Assembly: GCF_026210795.1 (NCBI RefSeq) | Contig: NC_089431.1 | Span: forward strand, 3,224,001-3,288,000 | Direction of reading: 5' to 3' | Length of the DNA stretch: 64,000 bases | Source of the DNA: Rhizophagus irregularis | Taxonomy: Eukaryota; Glomeromycota; Glomeromycetes; Glomerales; Glomeraceae | Shown here: positions 1 to 10,599 of the stretch, one piece after another | How positions within the stretch are numbered: position 1 is the stretch's first letter | Layout of the letters: each line of letters begins with the position of its first letter | Position numbers and translations under genes: made by a program | The notes under the pieces: model-generated | Database searches by the model: none | The model's input: the letters and a program-made list of their open reading frames with translations, nothing else | What the model was told of the DNA's origin: nothing

Positions 1-1800
1 AGGAGTAACAGTATATGCCATAATTTCTTCAGCTATGCCAGTATCTAGAATAAAGTTGCTTAAGGTAAATATAAATATTTTTTTTCCGTATATTCATATA
101 ATAAAATAAGGATACGGGTCCTTAATGATTGATGTTCAGATTGAAGTCCTCCTAGCTTATTAATAAATTCGCGAATCTGCATAACTGTCTTGGCTTGGTG
201 TCTCTCCTATTATTTAATGATAAAAAGTATATATATTAATTGCTATTGAGATTATAAAGATTAAGCTTTTGTCAGCGTACCTCGTAATTTTCATTAATTC
301 TTCTTGCGACTCTGTTAAGGACTCCGCCCACAACAGCAAAATTCATATCTCTCAATTGAACAAATAGTCTATCACTAGAATTGAGTGGAATTTTTTTTTT
401 TGGCGGGAGTGGAGGGTTGTGACGTTGTTGATGCGGCATTCGATGTTGATGTTGCTGCTGCTGGAGCTGATTTTTGTGAAGCAGGGCCAACAATAGCTGA
501 ATCAACTTCTACGTGTGAAGCTCTTATACCGAACACTTCATCTATCAACCCTTCGTAAGTTAACTGCGTGCAAAGAGGAGAAATGAGATCAACAGAGCGA
601 TCTAAGATAATTAAAGAATCTACGTTTTGAGATACTGATAATGTGGATGACGGGTCGTCAACAGCAACTTCTTTACGCATACGAAGCAACATGTCAGCTA
701 GGTGCTAGATTAACGAATAAGAATTAATATACTAATATGAATAATTTCAATCGAATAGATGTAATCTTTCTTACTTTAGCACAATCTCCTTTCCCAATAA
801 CTCTTGGAATAAGCCCGAACTTCGTCTGGAGCTTCATAAGTGCTCTTGCCGCATAATAAATTGAAGTATAATCACCATCCTATATTTAATTTTTTTTTTA
901 AAAAAATTCATAATTTTGTTCTAATATTACTTATAACCTTTGCTGTCATAAACAATAAAATACCAGATAGAGTTCTTTAAAGGTATTATCTAACTCTAAA
1001 GATAACAAATCATCTTCAAATGGTATTAAGTCAAGATGATATTCTCCGATCGTAATCTGTAAGAATCAACCCAGTTAAGGAAATTATTTGGCTTAATTAA
1101 GTTTTGAGATTTATAAAATTTTTATAAAGAAATATGAAATTGATGATTTGATTTAAAATAAGGATATCTCCAAAGACGCCAGCTTCTTCCAAGACTCTTT
1201 CACAAATCATAGTCCTTCGAGGGACAAAGAAAAGATTGTATTCATAATTTGATACAACATCTTTTTGATGATGAGCTATATGTTCTACGAAAACATAATG
1301 ATAAACAAAGTCAAAAAATTATGGTCGATATAGAAACAAAAATAAATATACGAAATTTATACCAGCAATATATTTCATATAATTCAGTTGCGGGCGACAT
1401 ATATAAATCAAACTTTTTAGCTCAGTCTCTAAAGGTCCTTGTTGAAGATAATGTACTTTTTCTACTCCATGTTCCTATTATTAGCATCTTATTAGTTTTA
1501 GAATTTCAAATTACAAATACAAATTTATGTAATTTCTTGAAAATAACTACTTTTAATAAAGAAAACCCAGCTATCAAACTTAAAGGCCCACTGATATTTG
1601 GATCTAGCACTAAACATTTTTTTCCTCTAACCTATTTATTTTTCCAAATATGTAGTTAATAAATAGGTCAATTTATTAAACAAAAGTTTTTTATTTTGAA
1701 AATAACATACTGAATCTAAAACATTAGTTAATTCTTTTCTCGCCAAATCTCTTAAAGAATTAACGTTCAAAGAAGAATGTGTATTTCCCAAGTGAGACAT
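1..1800 (-). CDS. vps33: Vps33, Sec1/Munc18-family subunit of HOPS/CORVET (3' end outside window)
   Basis: The Sec1/Munc18 protein of the HOPS and CORVET tethering complexes guides SNARE assembly at endosomes and the vacuole. Nine exons are readable: 1800-1711, 1631-1551, 1474-1363, 1284-1168, 1058-964, 879-775, 704-281, 206-116 and 44-1 (continuing out of the window). The start codon at 1800 gives MSHLGNTHSSLNVNSLRDLA. Recognisable Vps33 blocks follow: CLVLDPNISGPLSLIAGFS, FFVPRRTMICERVLEEAGVF, LDLIPFEDDLLSLE, the ILDRSVDLISPLCTQLTYEG signature, LRDMNFAVVGGVLN, and HTGIAEEIM at the window edge. Two introns (1059-1167 and 45-115) have U12-type signals; the others look U2-type. The long exon contains an 11-T run (391-401) that throws the frame by +1; with ten bases the frame continues, so this is probably an assembly or sequencing slip. 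The identity is secure from motif order; the exon ends come from splice sites and frame continuity. Confidence 0.93.
45..115 (-). other. U12-type GT-AG intron in vps33
   Basis: Read on the minus strand the intron starts with GTATCCTT, carries ACCTTAAG as branch-site candidate about 15 nt before the end, and ends in TTCTAG. Splicing gives LRT-HTGIAEEIM, which aligns with the conserved Vps33 HTSIAELI block. Length is 71 nt. The branch site is one base off the best consensus. Confidence 0.8.
1059..1167 (-). other. U12-type AT-AC intron in vps33
   Basis: Read on the minus strand the intron opens with ATATCCTT and closes with TTCTTAC. The sequence TTTCCTTAAC, a match to the minor-spliceosome branch site, lies with its branch A about 15 nt before the 3' end. 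Only an AC end restores the frame (GGA G|AG ATT, giving GVFGEITIGEYHLDL); using the nearby CAG end breaks it. Length is 109 nt. Confidence 0.88.
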
Positions 1801-1976
1801 TTTTCATATGTTCAAATTAATTCGCAAACAATAAATAATATAAATCTGGCTGGATCAACAAGATCTTATCATGATGGTGATTTGATTACTTTATTGGGAT
1901 TTTATTATAATAGAATTTACATAAAACAATACAAAAAAAAACAAAAAATAGAATAATGCAAAATCTAAAATTTAAT
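1801..1976. promoter_or_regulatory. short spacer: arb1 3' end / vps33 promoter
   Basis: This 176-bp gap separates the arb1 stop codon from the vps33 start codon; both genes run on the minus strand. It must hold both the arb1 polyadenylation signals and the vps33 promoter. I see no TATA box or other named motif that stands out. Confidence 0.4.
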
Positions 1977-3758
1977 TTAATCATCATCATCGGAATCATC
2001 TTCACAAGGTTGATAATATGAAGGATATACATTTGTTACTTTATCCCAATACCAAAATCCATTAGATAACTTATGAAAATCGGCAGTGATACGCATTCCG
2101 GGCATAGCATAAATTCCTAAATCTGAATTTACACAGATATAAAAAGGTTCCGCAGTAGACACATCAAATTCACGTAACTTTATTTTCTTGAGATCAGTTT
2201 CTTGCGTGTTGTGTAATTCATTAGAATTTTGAAGGGTTTCATCTGCGGAAGCCTCCGATATATCCCTTTGAAAAGGTTCAACTCCAATAATTTCACATAT
2301 CAAAGCGGTTTTAGAATCTTCTTTAACTCGGGTCAACTCTTCGACTGCATTAGCGCCAAATAACTCTCTAATGAGTTGTTTTCCTTCCCCCTTTGATATT
2401 CCAATCATTGACGCTACAATTTCTTCTCCATTCCAAGGATCATCAAGCATACCATATAATTCTCCTCCGAATAATAAAGAACACGCCTTGTTGAGTTTTC
2501 CTGGCGCATTCTGTGCGAGCGCTTTGCAATTTGGTAATTCTTCTTTTGCTTTGTTCGCGATTTGCAAAGCCGTTTGCATATCTTCTTCATACTCCGGACA
2601 TACCTTATGGTTATGTAAATAATTTAAAAATGATATCACAACCTGAGGTCCTTCGCGAAATTGGTCCATTTGAACATAACCAGATTTATCGATTAAAAAG
2701 CTAGACAAGTAGACGCGAACAATGTACGTGAAGTTTACTTCCATGTCATCTGCTTCATCGTCAATATAATCTGTTGCGCGGCGTGCAGCAATTTCTTCTG
2801 CGTCTGCGTCTGCGTTATCGAGTCCATCTTGACCTAAGAAAGACTTAGGACCAGTGCTAATTCCTCCGAAACGTAGATAAGAATTGAAAACCTGATTCCG
2901 AGTAGAAGTAAATTTACGGTTCTTTTTATATTTCTGAACAGCTATTTCCACGCGATGTGTTAGTGATTTCGATCTATTCAAAAATAAAGAACATCACTTT
3001 AAGGTTAGTTTAAAATTTATATGGCGGATTGAACAAAATTTTGCAATTTCAACGTACGGATCATAGAGTCTATTCTCATCTTCTTCAATTGGTCCAATAT
3101 CATGAAAATCTAAATTAGACTCATCATTTCCAGATTTCTTCTTCTTCTTCTTCTTCTTCTTCTTCTTCTGCTGAGGAATTGCTACGTCAACGGTCTCGCT
3201 GGTCGAAGCGGTAGAATTATTTGCATCATTTTTTGAATTCGTATCGTCTAAATTTTTATCTTCCGTATCTTCTTCTATTGTTACTTTGCGATCCACAGTT
3301 TTGTCAGTTGAAGGGGGATCATTTGTGCCATTAATCAAAGTTGTATCACTCTTGTTATCGTTTAAATTTTTATTTTCTTTTAACAAATTTCCTTCCGGAT
3401 TCTCGTCTTCCTTCATATTCACAATTTCACTGGTTGAAGAGGGATCGTTTGTGTCATTGACCAAAGTCGTATCACTTTTATTTTCGACCAAGTTTTTATT
3501 TTCTATTAATAAGTTTTTTTCCGGATTTTCGTCTTCCTTAGTTTCGCCAGTTGAAGAGGCCATGTCATTAATTGAATTCATATCAATTTTATTCTCTTCT
3601 GAATCTTTATTTTTTTCTAACAAGTTTTGCCCCGAATTTTCGTTTTCTATTGTTACTTTTTTATTCTCCACATTAACCTTTGACGTGTTTTGGCCTATAT
3701 CATTCGATTCTTTTGTGAGTGCATTTGTAAAAGCTTCTTGTTGACTTTGTTCTGTCAT
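1977..3758 (-). CDS. arb1: Arb1-like Argonaute siRNA chaperone (ARC) complex subunit
   Basis: In fission yeast Arb1 is part of the ARC complex, which holds Argonaute with duplex siRNA before passenger-strand removal and is needed for heterochromatic silencing. Exon 1 is 3758-3058, exon 2 is 2973-1977, with an 84-nt GT-AG intron. Splicing joins RLYDP to SKSLTHRVEIAVQKYKKNRK, rebuilding the Arb1 family block (lysine run, then LYDP-S, then a basic RxEIAxQKYxxxRKF helix followed by YLRFGGISTGPKSF). The N-terminal 190 residues are low-complexity, Asn/Glu/Ser-rich with repeated NPE-NLL-ENKNL segments, ending in an 11-Lys run encoded by a trinucleotide repeat. The C-terminus is acidic (DDSDDDD). Neighbours share strand but no operon is implied. 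The family call rests on remembered motif order. Confidence 0.8.
3138..3169. repeat. CTT trinucleotide microsatellite encoding poly-Lys in arb1
   Basis: About ten tandem CTT units on the plus strand (AAG on the coding strand) encode the 11-residue lysine run just before the Arb1 core domain. Such a tract is expected to vary in length between isolates. Confidence 0.85.
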
Positions 3759-4646
3759 GGTTGACTTTAAAAAATTATTTAATTAAATTATTAAAATATT
3801 TATGAAAAAATCGTTATAATTTACCTATTTTTATTTTATTTTGTTTTTAAGAAAAAAATACCAGTCAAAAAAGAGCTTGCTAAGGTTTATCAAAAAAAAG
3901 TATCCCGTTTTATAGGTTATCTAAGCCCAAATCAATAGTCACATGTAATTGCCTAAAACAACTATAAATTACCCGATACCCAGCTTACCCCAATTTACGG
4001 AGAACAATTACGCAATTACATAAACATCTATTGATAATACGAAAAAGGAATCCTTACAAAAACATAGGTTAACTGTTATTGTAGACAAATTAAGAATTTG
4101 TATTACTGCGGAAAATATCACTACGAATCTAATTGGTCACGCAATGACTTTATGGAAAAACATCACAAAGACAAAAATCGGTACTTTTTATGAGGAACAA
4201 TTGTCATAAATGAACAATTGCAAATTTATTAGTAATATTATTGGATAGGAATGTTTTTTCCTTGTCTTAATTTATTCTTCGACGTCTAAATTAGAAACTG
4301 AAAATCAATGTCGTCAAAGTCAATAACTTTGTCTCTGATGTATTTTGTTTGAGTATATATGTTCCGGAAAAATAAAATTCATATTATTTTCATTCACCGG
4401 ATGAAAAATCTAATACTAGATTCGTAATACGAGCCTTGTTAAATTTATAAATTAATAATTTCTATCGGAATGGGAAAACATTTTCTCATCAAAGATTTAC
4501 TTTTAAAATTTACGTGTAATCACGTGATTAGATTTTGTCTGTGCCTCATTCGCGACGCGAATGTGCGGTGGCAAAAGAGTGCTATTATAACCATAAGGAG
4601 AATAAAATTAGTATTGATGTATGATATACAATTATGACTCTATAAA
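3759..4646. other. intergenic region with a weak coding-like relic
   Basis: There is no intact gene here. On the plus strand about 60 codons are open up to the TAA ending near 4209 (they include KHRLTVIVDKLRICITAEN and MTLWKNITKTKIGTFYEEQL), preceded in frame by stops. This may be a decayed gene fragment, but the family is not recognised. The rest is AT-rich and includes the promoter of arb1 and the 3' flank of the WW-domain gene. Confidence 0.35.
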
Positions 4647-7600
4647 TTAATAGCTTACTTTGAATAGGTGCATTCCCTTGCCTCCACAAATGGATTTCAC
4701 TACCTCATATTCTTTTCTTGGATTCAAAAATTTCTTTTTGACCCCACCTTGATTCACTCTTGAACTTGCACGACGGAACAGGAAGATGGAGACCGGCTCA
4801 GTCTCGGCCGTTCCATATTCGACAGGTTCGTCTGACCGCCAAGTATCTTCGTCAGATTCTTCGTCAGCATTTTGTTCATTGAAGGTTTCATAACCTTGGC
4901 CGACTGTCGTTTGATTACCAGATTCCACTTCGTGATTATGAACTTCATTAGTGGGAAGTTCTTCCACTTTCATACTTTGCTCTTCACCGCAATACTGACG
5001 TTCTTCTTCGTGAACAGTTCTCACCCGAGGCTGAGTAAATGTTGGTAACTCACGTCCAACTCCAGAACGCCTACTTCCCGGTGAAACATTTTGTTCAATC
5101 CCAAACGAATTATACATTCCCGACCTATTTGAACGAATTGGAGACCCAGGAAATGTTGGTGTCAATCCATTGTTGTTATTACCGCTTGGACTAGAGATGT
5201 TACGTGGGTCACCGAGTGAACGACTAGAGATAAATTCATCATTGCGGAATCCGTCATTGCGATCGTATATATCAACAGAACCCCCCCGATTAAATGGACC
5301 TGGATTCGATCTTAAAGAAGACATTTGAGGAGAATGTGGTTGAGGTCCAACATAAGAACCTCTTCGTGGGCTTGATTGTATCCCATAATCAGAACTAAAT
5401 CGGCGCTCATTATATTCGGAAGAAATTGAACGATGTGGAGGTGAGAATGCCGCCGACGCTCCGGGAGAAGGTTGAGATTGTGGCAATGAGGGCGAAAACA
5501 AAAAAGTAGAGTTATTTCGAGGTAGTCTAGACGATAGCTCTGACTGTTGATCAAATGAAATTTCATCTTTTAAAGAAACTTCTTTATTAATAGAGTCATT
5601 TTCGTTAACGGTCGAAGTTTTATCTTCGTGCCCAATTTGAGGATTAATGTCTGAATTTGCCACGACACTCTCACCGTTTTCATTCAAACGGATCTTTTTA
5701 CGAGGCTCATCCTCATCTTTATGAGGATCATAATCGATGTTTTTGTTACCATCATTTTGAGTCTGCCGATTTTTCCCTGTTTCGGGATAGTTCCATTGAG
5801 ATTCACGAGTTTGTGTATTGAAATAATAATCTTTGTTCCTACTAGACTTGCATTTTATCCAGGGATGAGGAGGTAAAGAATCTTCATCCTCGTTTACTGG
5901 AACTCTTTTCGACTCCTTTATAAATTGGTCTTGAGGATCTCTATTTTTTTCTTCTTGCATATGTGCTTCTTGCGAATAATCCCGAATATTATCACGTTGA
6001 TTGTCCATGAGAGTTTGAGCAGGTCTCTCAGTATCAGAACGTCGCGTAGATTCAGACCTACTTGTACGAGGCACTGGATCATCTTCCATATCCCGTCTTT
6101 TTTCCAATTCTCGTTGATGGCGATCATACAAATGCTTTTGCGGATCCGTTCTCTCAACGGAGTTACTCCGACTTTCGTGGTCATCACGAACTCGATCTCT
6201 CATATCCCGATCATAATCAACACGATACTTATCAATGTTATAGTCTCTTTCGTACTCCCGAAGTGATCGACGATCAGGTTCTTTTAGATGGTCCGATAAA
6301 GGTCTATAATGGTCAGGTATACCGACATTACGATCATGGGTGGGCGACATTCGGTCTTCTTTACGATTCGTTAAATCTCTATCCTGATCTCTATTTACTA
6401 CAACTCGATTACCATCTTTAGAAGGATAATCTTCACGATGGCGTTGCTCTCTCTCTTTATCCCTGATACGATAGTCAGGAAGACGTTGATTGAAAGAATT
6501 TGCATCACCCCTTTGTTCCCGATCATAATAAGCCTTACGCTCATTAAGTTCGATGTCTTCCCTCTTTCTTTTATCAGGTCGATCATGTTCAGTAAGAACG
6601 TTAGGCTGGATATTTCGTTGTCTAGGTTCTTTATCTCGATTATCTTGGTAAACAGAATCATTTTGAGTTTCGTTCTTAGAGCGGACAGCTGGTTGCCGTT
6701 CATCTCTTCGAATTGGCTCTGGTCTTAAAGCTTGATCACGGTGGTAATGACCATCCTTCTCTCGATCGCGAGGTGGAGGATCTCTTGGATTTCTCTCAGG
6801 AATACCAACATTACGAGGATCATCGAGTCTACGAGCATTAGATATTCTTTCATCTGAACGCCGAAAAGTAACATCTATTTGGTCATTTCTGCGGAGATTT
6901 AATGAATCTCTATCTTGCACTTTAAGATCTCTAGAAGAGATTTCCTTTTCTTTTGACAAATCTCTGATCCTTGGATCGCGATCTCTATTAGACAAATCAT
7001 CACGCTGTCGGGATATTCGATCACGATCTCTTTGGAAATCTTGATGCGGTTGCCATTCGCGAACATCATCACGTGGCCGAAGTTCTCGATCTTCTCTCTT
7101 AATTCTTTCAGGTGATCGTGTTCTACTTGGAGGTTTGTCGGAGTCGCTTGGAGATCTACTTGTAGCGCCTCGGATAGTACTGTTTGAAGAAGTTTCAGCA
7201 TTAGGGGTTCGGCTACCATGATCATTTCGATTCCGTTCAAATTCGCGTTGAAATCGATCCCTTTCGTTTCGACGCGGAATATCCAAATGGGCTTTATCTT
7301 CCAACAAACTTTTATTATACCTATCTTGACGTTCTCTTTCTCGTCTATCTCGGTCGAAACTTCTGTCGTCATGCGCTCGATCAGTAGCTATTGCACGATT
7401 ATATCTTTCTTCTCTTTCGCGTTCACGAATATCTCTTTCATATAGTCGGGTTCTACGATCATCTACGTGAGACTGTTGAATAGAAGTTTCCCGGCTGGGA
7501 CGGTCATAGCTCCTATCAGAATTACGTCCATCGTCAGAATTTGTAGCACGATTACGAATTCTTGATGGTATTTCTTTGTTATCAATGTCCTTATTTCTTC

Positions 7601-8042
7601 CGTGTTCCTTTCTTTCACGATCTTTATATGAATCAGGAATAGGTGACATATTCCTATCACTACGTGAAGTAAAAAGTTGGTCTGATTCGCCAAATTCTTG
7701 ATCCGCAAATTGTTCACCCATAAACGAAGGGTCTTCTTGATCTTCGTCTTCAATGCCCATCAAATAATCATCATCAGCTTGGATCGATACGACATCTTCT
7801 TTTGCTATATCTGATTCATGATCAGATTGCGCTAACCCAGAAATATGTTCATATACAGCATTATTTTGTTGTTGTACAATAAACTCGGTCGAACCGACAA
7901 AATTCTCTGACGTTTCATCATTCCCACCATCTTTAATCTCGTTTAAGACTCGTTCGGCATTTTGAACATTGTATTCTGCAGGTGACTGTGGTGAAATATC
8001 AGCTTTGGGCATTTCCTGAAAAGTTTTTGTATTATCTTCCAT
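4647..8042 (-). CDS. large Arg/Asp-rich protein with one WW domain
   Basis: This is a single open reading frame of 1131 aa. Residues about 1-130 are acidic. Residues about 130-710 are very rich in RD, RE, DR and SR dipeptides, like the RS/RD domains of splicing and transcription-coupled factors. A WW domain follows at about residues 722-755 (HPWIKCKSS, then DYYFNTQTRESQWNYP), with both signature tryptophans and the YYF core. The C-terminal third is Ser/Pro/Gly-rich with many short SPG and SPR motifs. WW domains bind proline-rich ligands, and this architecture suggests a nuclear RNA-processing adaptor, but I cannot place it in a named family. The last 45 residues are basic and hydrophobic and could in principle read into an unspliced intron. 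The start at 8042 is the first in-frame ATG and gives an acidic N-terminus. Confidence 0.85.
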   Translation of the reverse strand: MEDNTKTFQEMPKADISPQSPAEYNVQNAERVLNEIKDGGNDETSENFVGSTEFIVQQQNNAVYEHISGLAQSDHESDIAKEDVVSIQADDDYLMGIEDEDQEDPSFMGEQFADQEFGESDQLFTSRSDRNMSPIPDSYKDRERKEHGRNKDIDNKEIPSRIRNRATNSDDGRNSDRSYDRPSRETSIQQSHVDDRRTRLYERDIREREREERYNRAIATDRAHDDRSFDRDRRERERQDRYNKSLLEDKAHLDIPRRNERDRFQREFERNRNDHGSRTPNAETSSNSTIRGATSRSPSDSDKPPSRTRSPERIKREDRELRPRDDVREWQPHQDFQRDRDRISRQRDDLSNRDRDPRIRDLSKEKEISSRDLKVQDRDSLNLRRNDQIDVTFRRSDERISNARRLDDPRNVGIPERNPRDPPPRDREKDGHYHRDQALRPEPIRRDERQPAVRSKNETQNDSVYQDNRDKEPRQRNIQPNVLTEHDRPDKRKREDIELNERKAYYDREQRGDANSFNQRLPDYRIRDKEREQRHREDYPSKDGNRVVVNRDQDRDLTNRKEDRMSPTHDRNVGIPDHYRPLSDHLKEPDRRSLREYERDYNIDKYRVDYDRDMRDRVRDDHESRSNSVERTDPQKHLYDRHQRELEKRRDMEDDPVPRTSRSESTRRSDTERPAQTLMDNQRDNIRDYSQEAHMQEEKNRDPQDQFIKESKRVPVNEDEDSLPPHPWIKCKSSRNKDYYFNTQTRESQWNYPETGKNRQTQNDGNKNIDYDPHKDEDEPRKKIRLNENGESVVANSDINPQIGHEDKTSTVNENDSINKEVSLKDEISFDQQSELSSRLPRNNSTFLFSPSLPQSQPSPGASAAFSPPHRSISSEYNERRFSSDYGIQSSPRRGSYVGPQPHSPQMSSLRSNPGPFNRGGSVDIYDRNDGFRNDEFISSRSLGDPRNISSPSGNNNNGLTPTFPGSPIRSNRSGMYNSFGIEQNVSPGSRRSGVGRELPTFTQPRVRTVHEEERQYCGEEQSMKVEELPTNEVHNHEVESGNQTTVGQGYETFNEQNADEESDEDTWRSDEPVEYGTAETEPVSIFLFRRASSRVNQGGVKKKFLNPRKEYEVVKSICGGKGMHLFKVSY

Positions 8043-8155
8043 TTCCTCTCTTTGTATGTCCCTTGCACTATTTATTTTTATTTTATTTTTTTTATTAAAT
8101 AATTAACGCATAATCAAATAACAATAAACCTTTAAATTATTTTGATCTACAACTC

Positions 8156-8792
8156 TTACTTTGAAGTTGAGGGAATTTCTGATTCCTGAAAGTCATCTTC
8201 CCCTACAGTTTGTTTTTGTTCAAGTTGTTTGTGTGAGTTTCTTCGTAGTGGTCTAGGTTCTTCACGCTTTCCACCTTTTACGGTATTATTGGGATTAATT
8301 TTAGAAATTGCCGTATTCCTCTTAGTACCACCCTCAGATTTATTCTTATCGTCCTGTGTTGATTCTTGTTTAGGTTCACCCTCTAACTGCTCACGTTCAG
8401 CCTTTAATATTTAAAGTAACAATCAATAAATTTGTGTCCAGCCAACATCCTACAATTATATGCCATTATACAGTCGTCATAATCACCTTCCGTGCGTCTG
8501 AAATTCTCCTTGATTTACGAGTTTCAATCCCAGACAGGTGTTCCTTAACTTCTTTTTTGATTGTGGGCTGTCTTGGTAAGGGCGCAGCGCCTGAATTTTT
8601 AGTGCCAAGGCGATCAAAAACTGATTGCCTAGGCACTTGTACCTGAGTAGTTTGTTCAACCGGTTGAATACGTTTTTTACGTTTGTTCGGAGGTTCAGTT
8701 GTTTGTATTTGAGTATTTGGTTGATATGTAGAAACACTGGCTTGAGTATGAGGTTGGTTATTTTTATTATTGTTTTTAGATCTGCGACCCAT
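8156..8792 (-). CDS. small basic protein with RQSVFDRLG motif, two exons
   Basis: Exon 1 is 8792-8487 and exon 2 is 8401-8156, with an 85-nt GT-AG intron between AAG and GCT in phase 0. The product is 184 aa. It starts MGRRSKNNNKNN, is Gln/Thr-rich, has KRKKRIQP (a nuclear localisation-like cluster) and the short motif RQSVFDRLG, then Lys/Glu-rich disorder ending STSK. VFDRLG-like motifs occur in several RNA-binding or mRNA-export adaptor proteins, but no assignment can be made from this alone. It lies head-to-tail upstream of the WW-domain gene, 114 bp from its start, so the two could form a nuclear RNA-related neighbourhood; that is inference. Confidence 0.65.
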
Positions 8793-9533
8793 ATTTACAA
8801 TTTCTTAGCGTAGAAAATACGAAATTATTTTTTAATAATAATATATAAATAGATAACAGATATTAAGATAACAACAGTACTTTGGAATTTTCATGAGTCG
8901 ATGTTCAAGTGAAGATCATACCTTAAGAAGCAAGAAAATAAACATGACCCCTCATTTAAATCATTTAAATCATGCAGGTTTAGGAGCAGGTTTAGGAGAA
9001 TATATATTACGTAATATTTTTTCTAGGCCGTGCAGCGCTGCGTATACTAAAGTCTTGTAACATATAAAAAAAATCTCATAATATCGAATTTTACTAATTA
9101 AATGCCGTTTAACGGAGTAAATTTTATAAACCGTATGCCCCTTTTTAACTTTTATAACGATTTTTTTTTTCGAAGATATTTTGTGTAACTTACGTTTTAC
9201 ATTATAAATTATATAATATACCATAATATATCAAAATTTTCCAGGTTATACCAGATTTTCCCATCATATTAACGAATAGTCCTATAACGAGACGCCCACT
9301 TCGTAATATTGAGTTGACTGTAGCTTTTCTTGAATAAGACCCCGTGTACTATATACAGATGCAGGTGAAAGCCCAAAAATTAAATTAAAATTCTTCCCTG
9401 TTTGATTTAATTTATTTTATGGCTAAAAGCGCCACAAATACGATATAATGAGGTCACTGCTCACAAACACTTATAAAATGAGCAAGAAATCCAAATAATT
9501 AAAATAAAACCTCTCTATAAAAAACAAAAAACA
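8793..9533. other. intergenic region with a MITE fragment
   Basis: There is no gene. The region is AT-rich and contains, at 9328-9360, a 33-bp stretch very similar to 57890-57922, the right end of the MITE at 57691-57929 (CTTGAATAAGACCC, then GTACTATATRCAG). It therefore looks like the relic of a second copy of that family lying in the promoter of the gene at 9534. TATAAAA occurs near 9472. Confidence 0.5.
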
Positions 9534-10174
9534 ATGCTTTCCGACAAATCAACTAGTGAATATATTAACGTCGTCGTCAAACTTGCTGAACCTACAAGTG
9601 TTTTTGAATTACATAAACTAGCTGCTCGATTGGCTGGAAAACCAGCTTTCATTTCTACAACCGATGAAAATCAAGATGTCTTTCTAGCAATCAAAGAAAG
9701 TACAACTTTCATTAAACAATACTGCCATCAACAATGGCTAAAAGAATTAAATTATCAATGGAATGGTGAAACTACACATCCTTCTGAATCATCGCAAGCT
9801 GGTGCTTTAGAAGACAGCATTCTTTATGATGCAGATATTACAAATTTCGATTTTGCTGGATATTTAAAGGTATAATGTTGTGTTTATATTTTCTAATTTT
9901 CGATAAAATCTTTCTAATTATTCTAATTATAATGTTTTAATAGACCAAGTTCGACAACTTAACTTTATCTTCTGCTGAAGTTGATCAGCTCATTAAAGGT
10001 ATTGTAGATCTTATCAAATCTGAAGGTTCTACCGTACATGACTCTTGGAAAGGACAATACAAGAAATTCGATTTACAAGACAAATGTTGTGATTTTTATT
10101 TCACTGACACCACAATTCCTGATAAAAATGGAACTCCAATTTTATTAATGTATTGGTGTGCTTGTTTCTATTAA
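9534..10174 (+). CDS. unknown cytosolic protein, two exons
   Basis: Exon 1 is 9534-9869 and exon 2 is 9944-10174, with a 74-nt intron (GTATAATG to TAATAG). The product is 188 aa. No signal peptide or membrane segment is seen. Exon 1 encodes a mixed alpha/beta-looking region (EYINVVVKLAEPTSVFELHK); exon 2 has SAEVDQLIKGIVDLIKSEGS and a Cys-rich aromatic end (DKCCDFYF, then MYWCACFY). I do not recognise the family. The codon use, short intron and A-rich leader before the ATG support a real, expressed gene. Confidence 0.75.
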
Positions 10175-10599
10175 ATTAAAAATTAAACGAGTAAAAAAAA
10201 AAATTAAATGATTAAACTTTTAACCCATTACCTGTTATACAATTTGGATCGGTGAACACGTATGACAATTTATAATTTAATTTACAATGTAAAAATTATA
10301 AATTATTTTAAAAAAAATGATTTTAATGAAAATAAAAAATATATATTTTTTTTTAATATTAAATTTACTTGCCTTTTTTTAAAATAAATGATTATATAAT
10401 ATAAAAAAACAATAAAAATTATTAAAATTATTTATCAGAAATCTTATTATATGTAATCCTATTGGTTAATAAATTAAGAAATAAGAAATAATACTAGTAT
10501 AAGACTATATAAATATCTTTTCATATAAACTAATAACATAGTAAAATTCGCATTTGTATCAACTACAATAATGGCTCCATGATCATCACATAAAATAGA

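Noticed and set aside
1249-1659. 136-codon plus-strand ORF
   Set aside because: It lies opposite vps33 exons 2-4 and their introns; the minus-strand exons carry conserved Vps33 blocks, so this is a shadow.
5918-7753. Several long ORFs on both strands inside the WW-domain gene
   Set aside because: They are shadows produced by the biased Arg/Asp codons of the 1131-aa reading frame.
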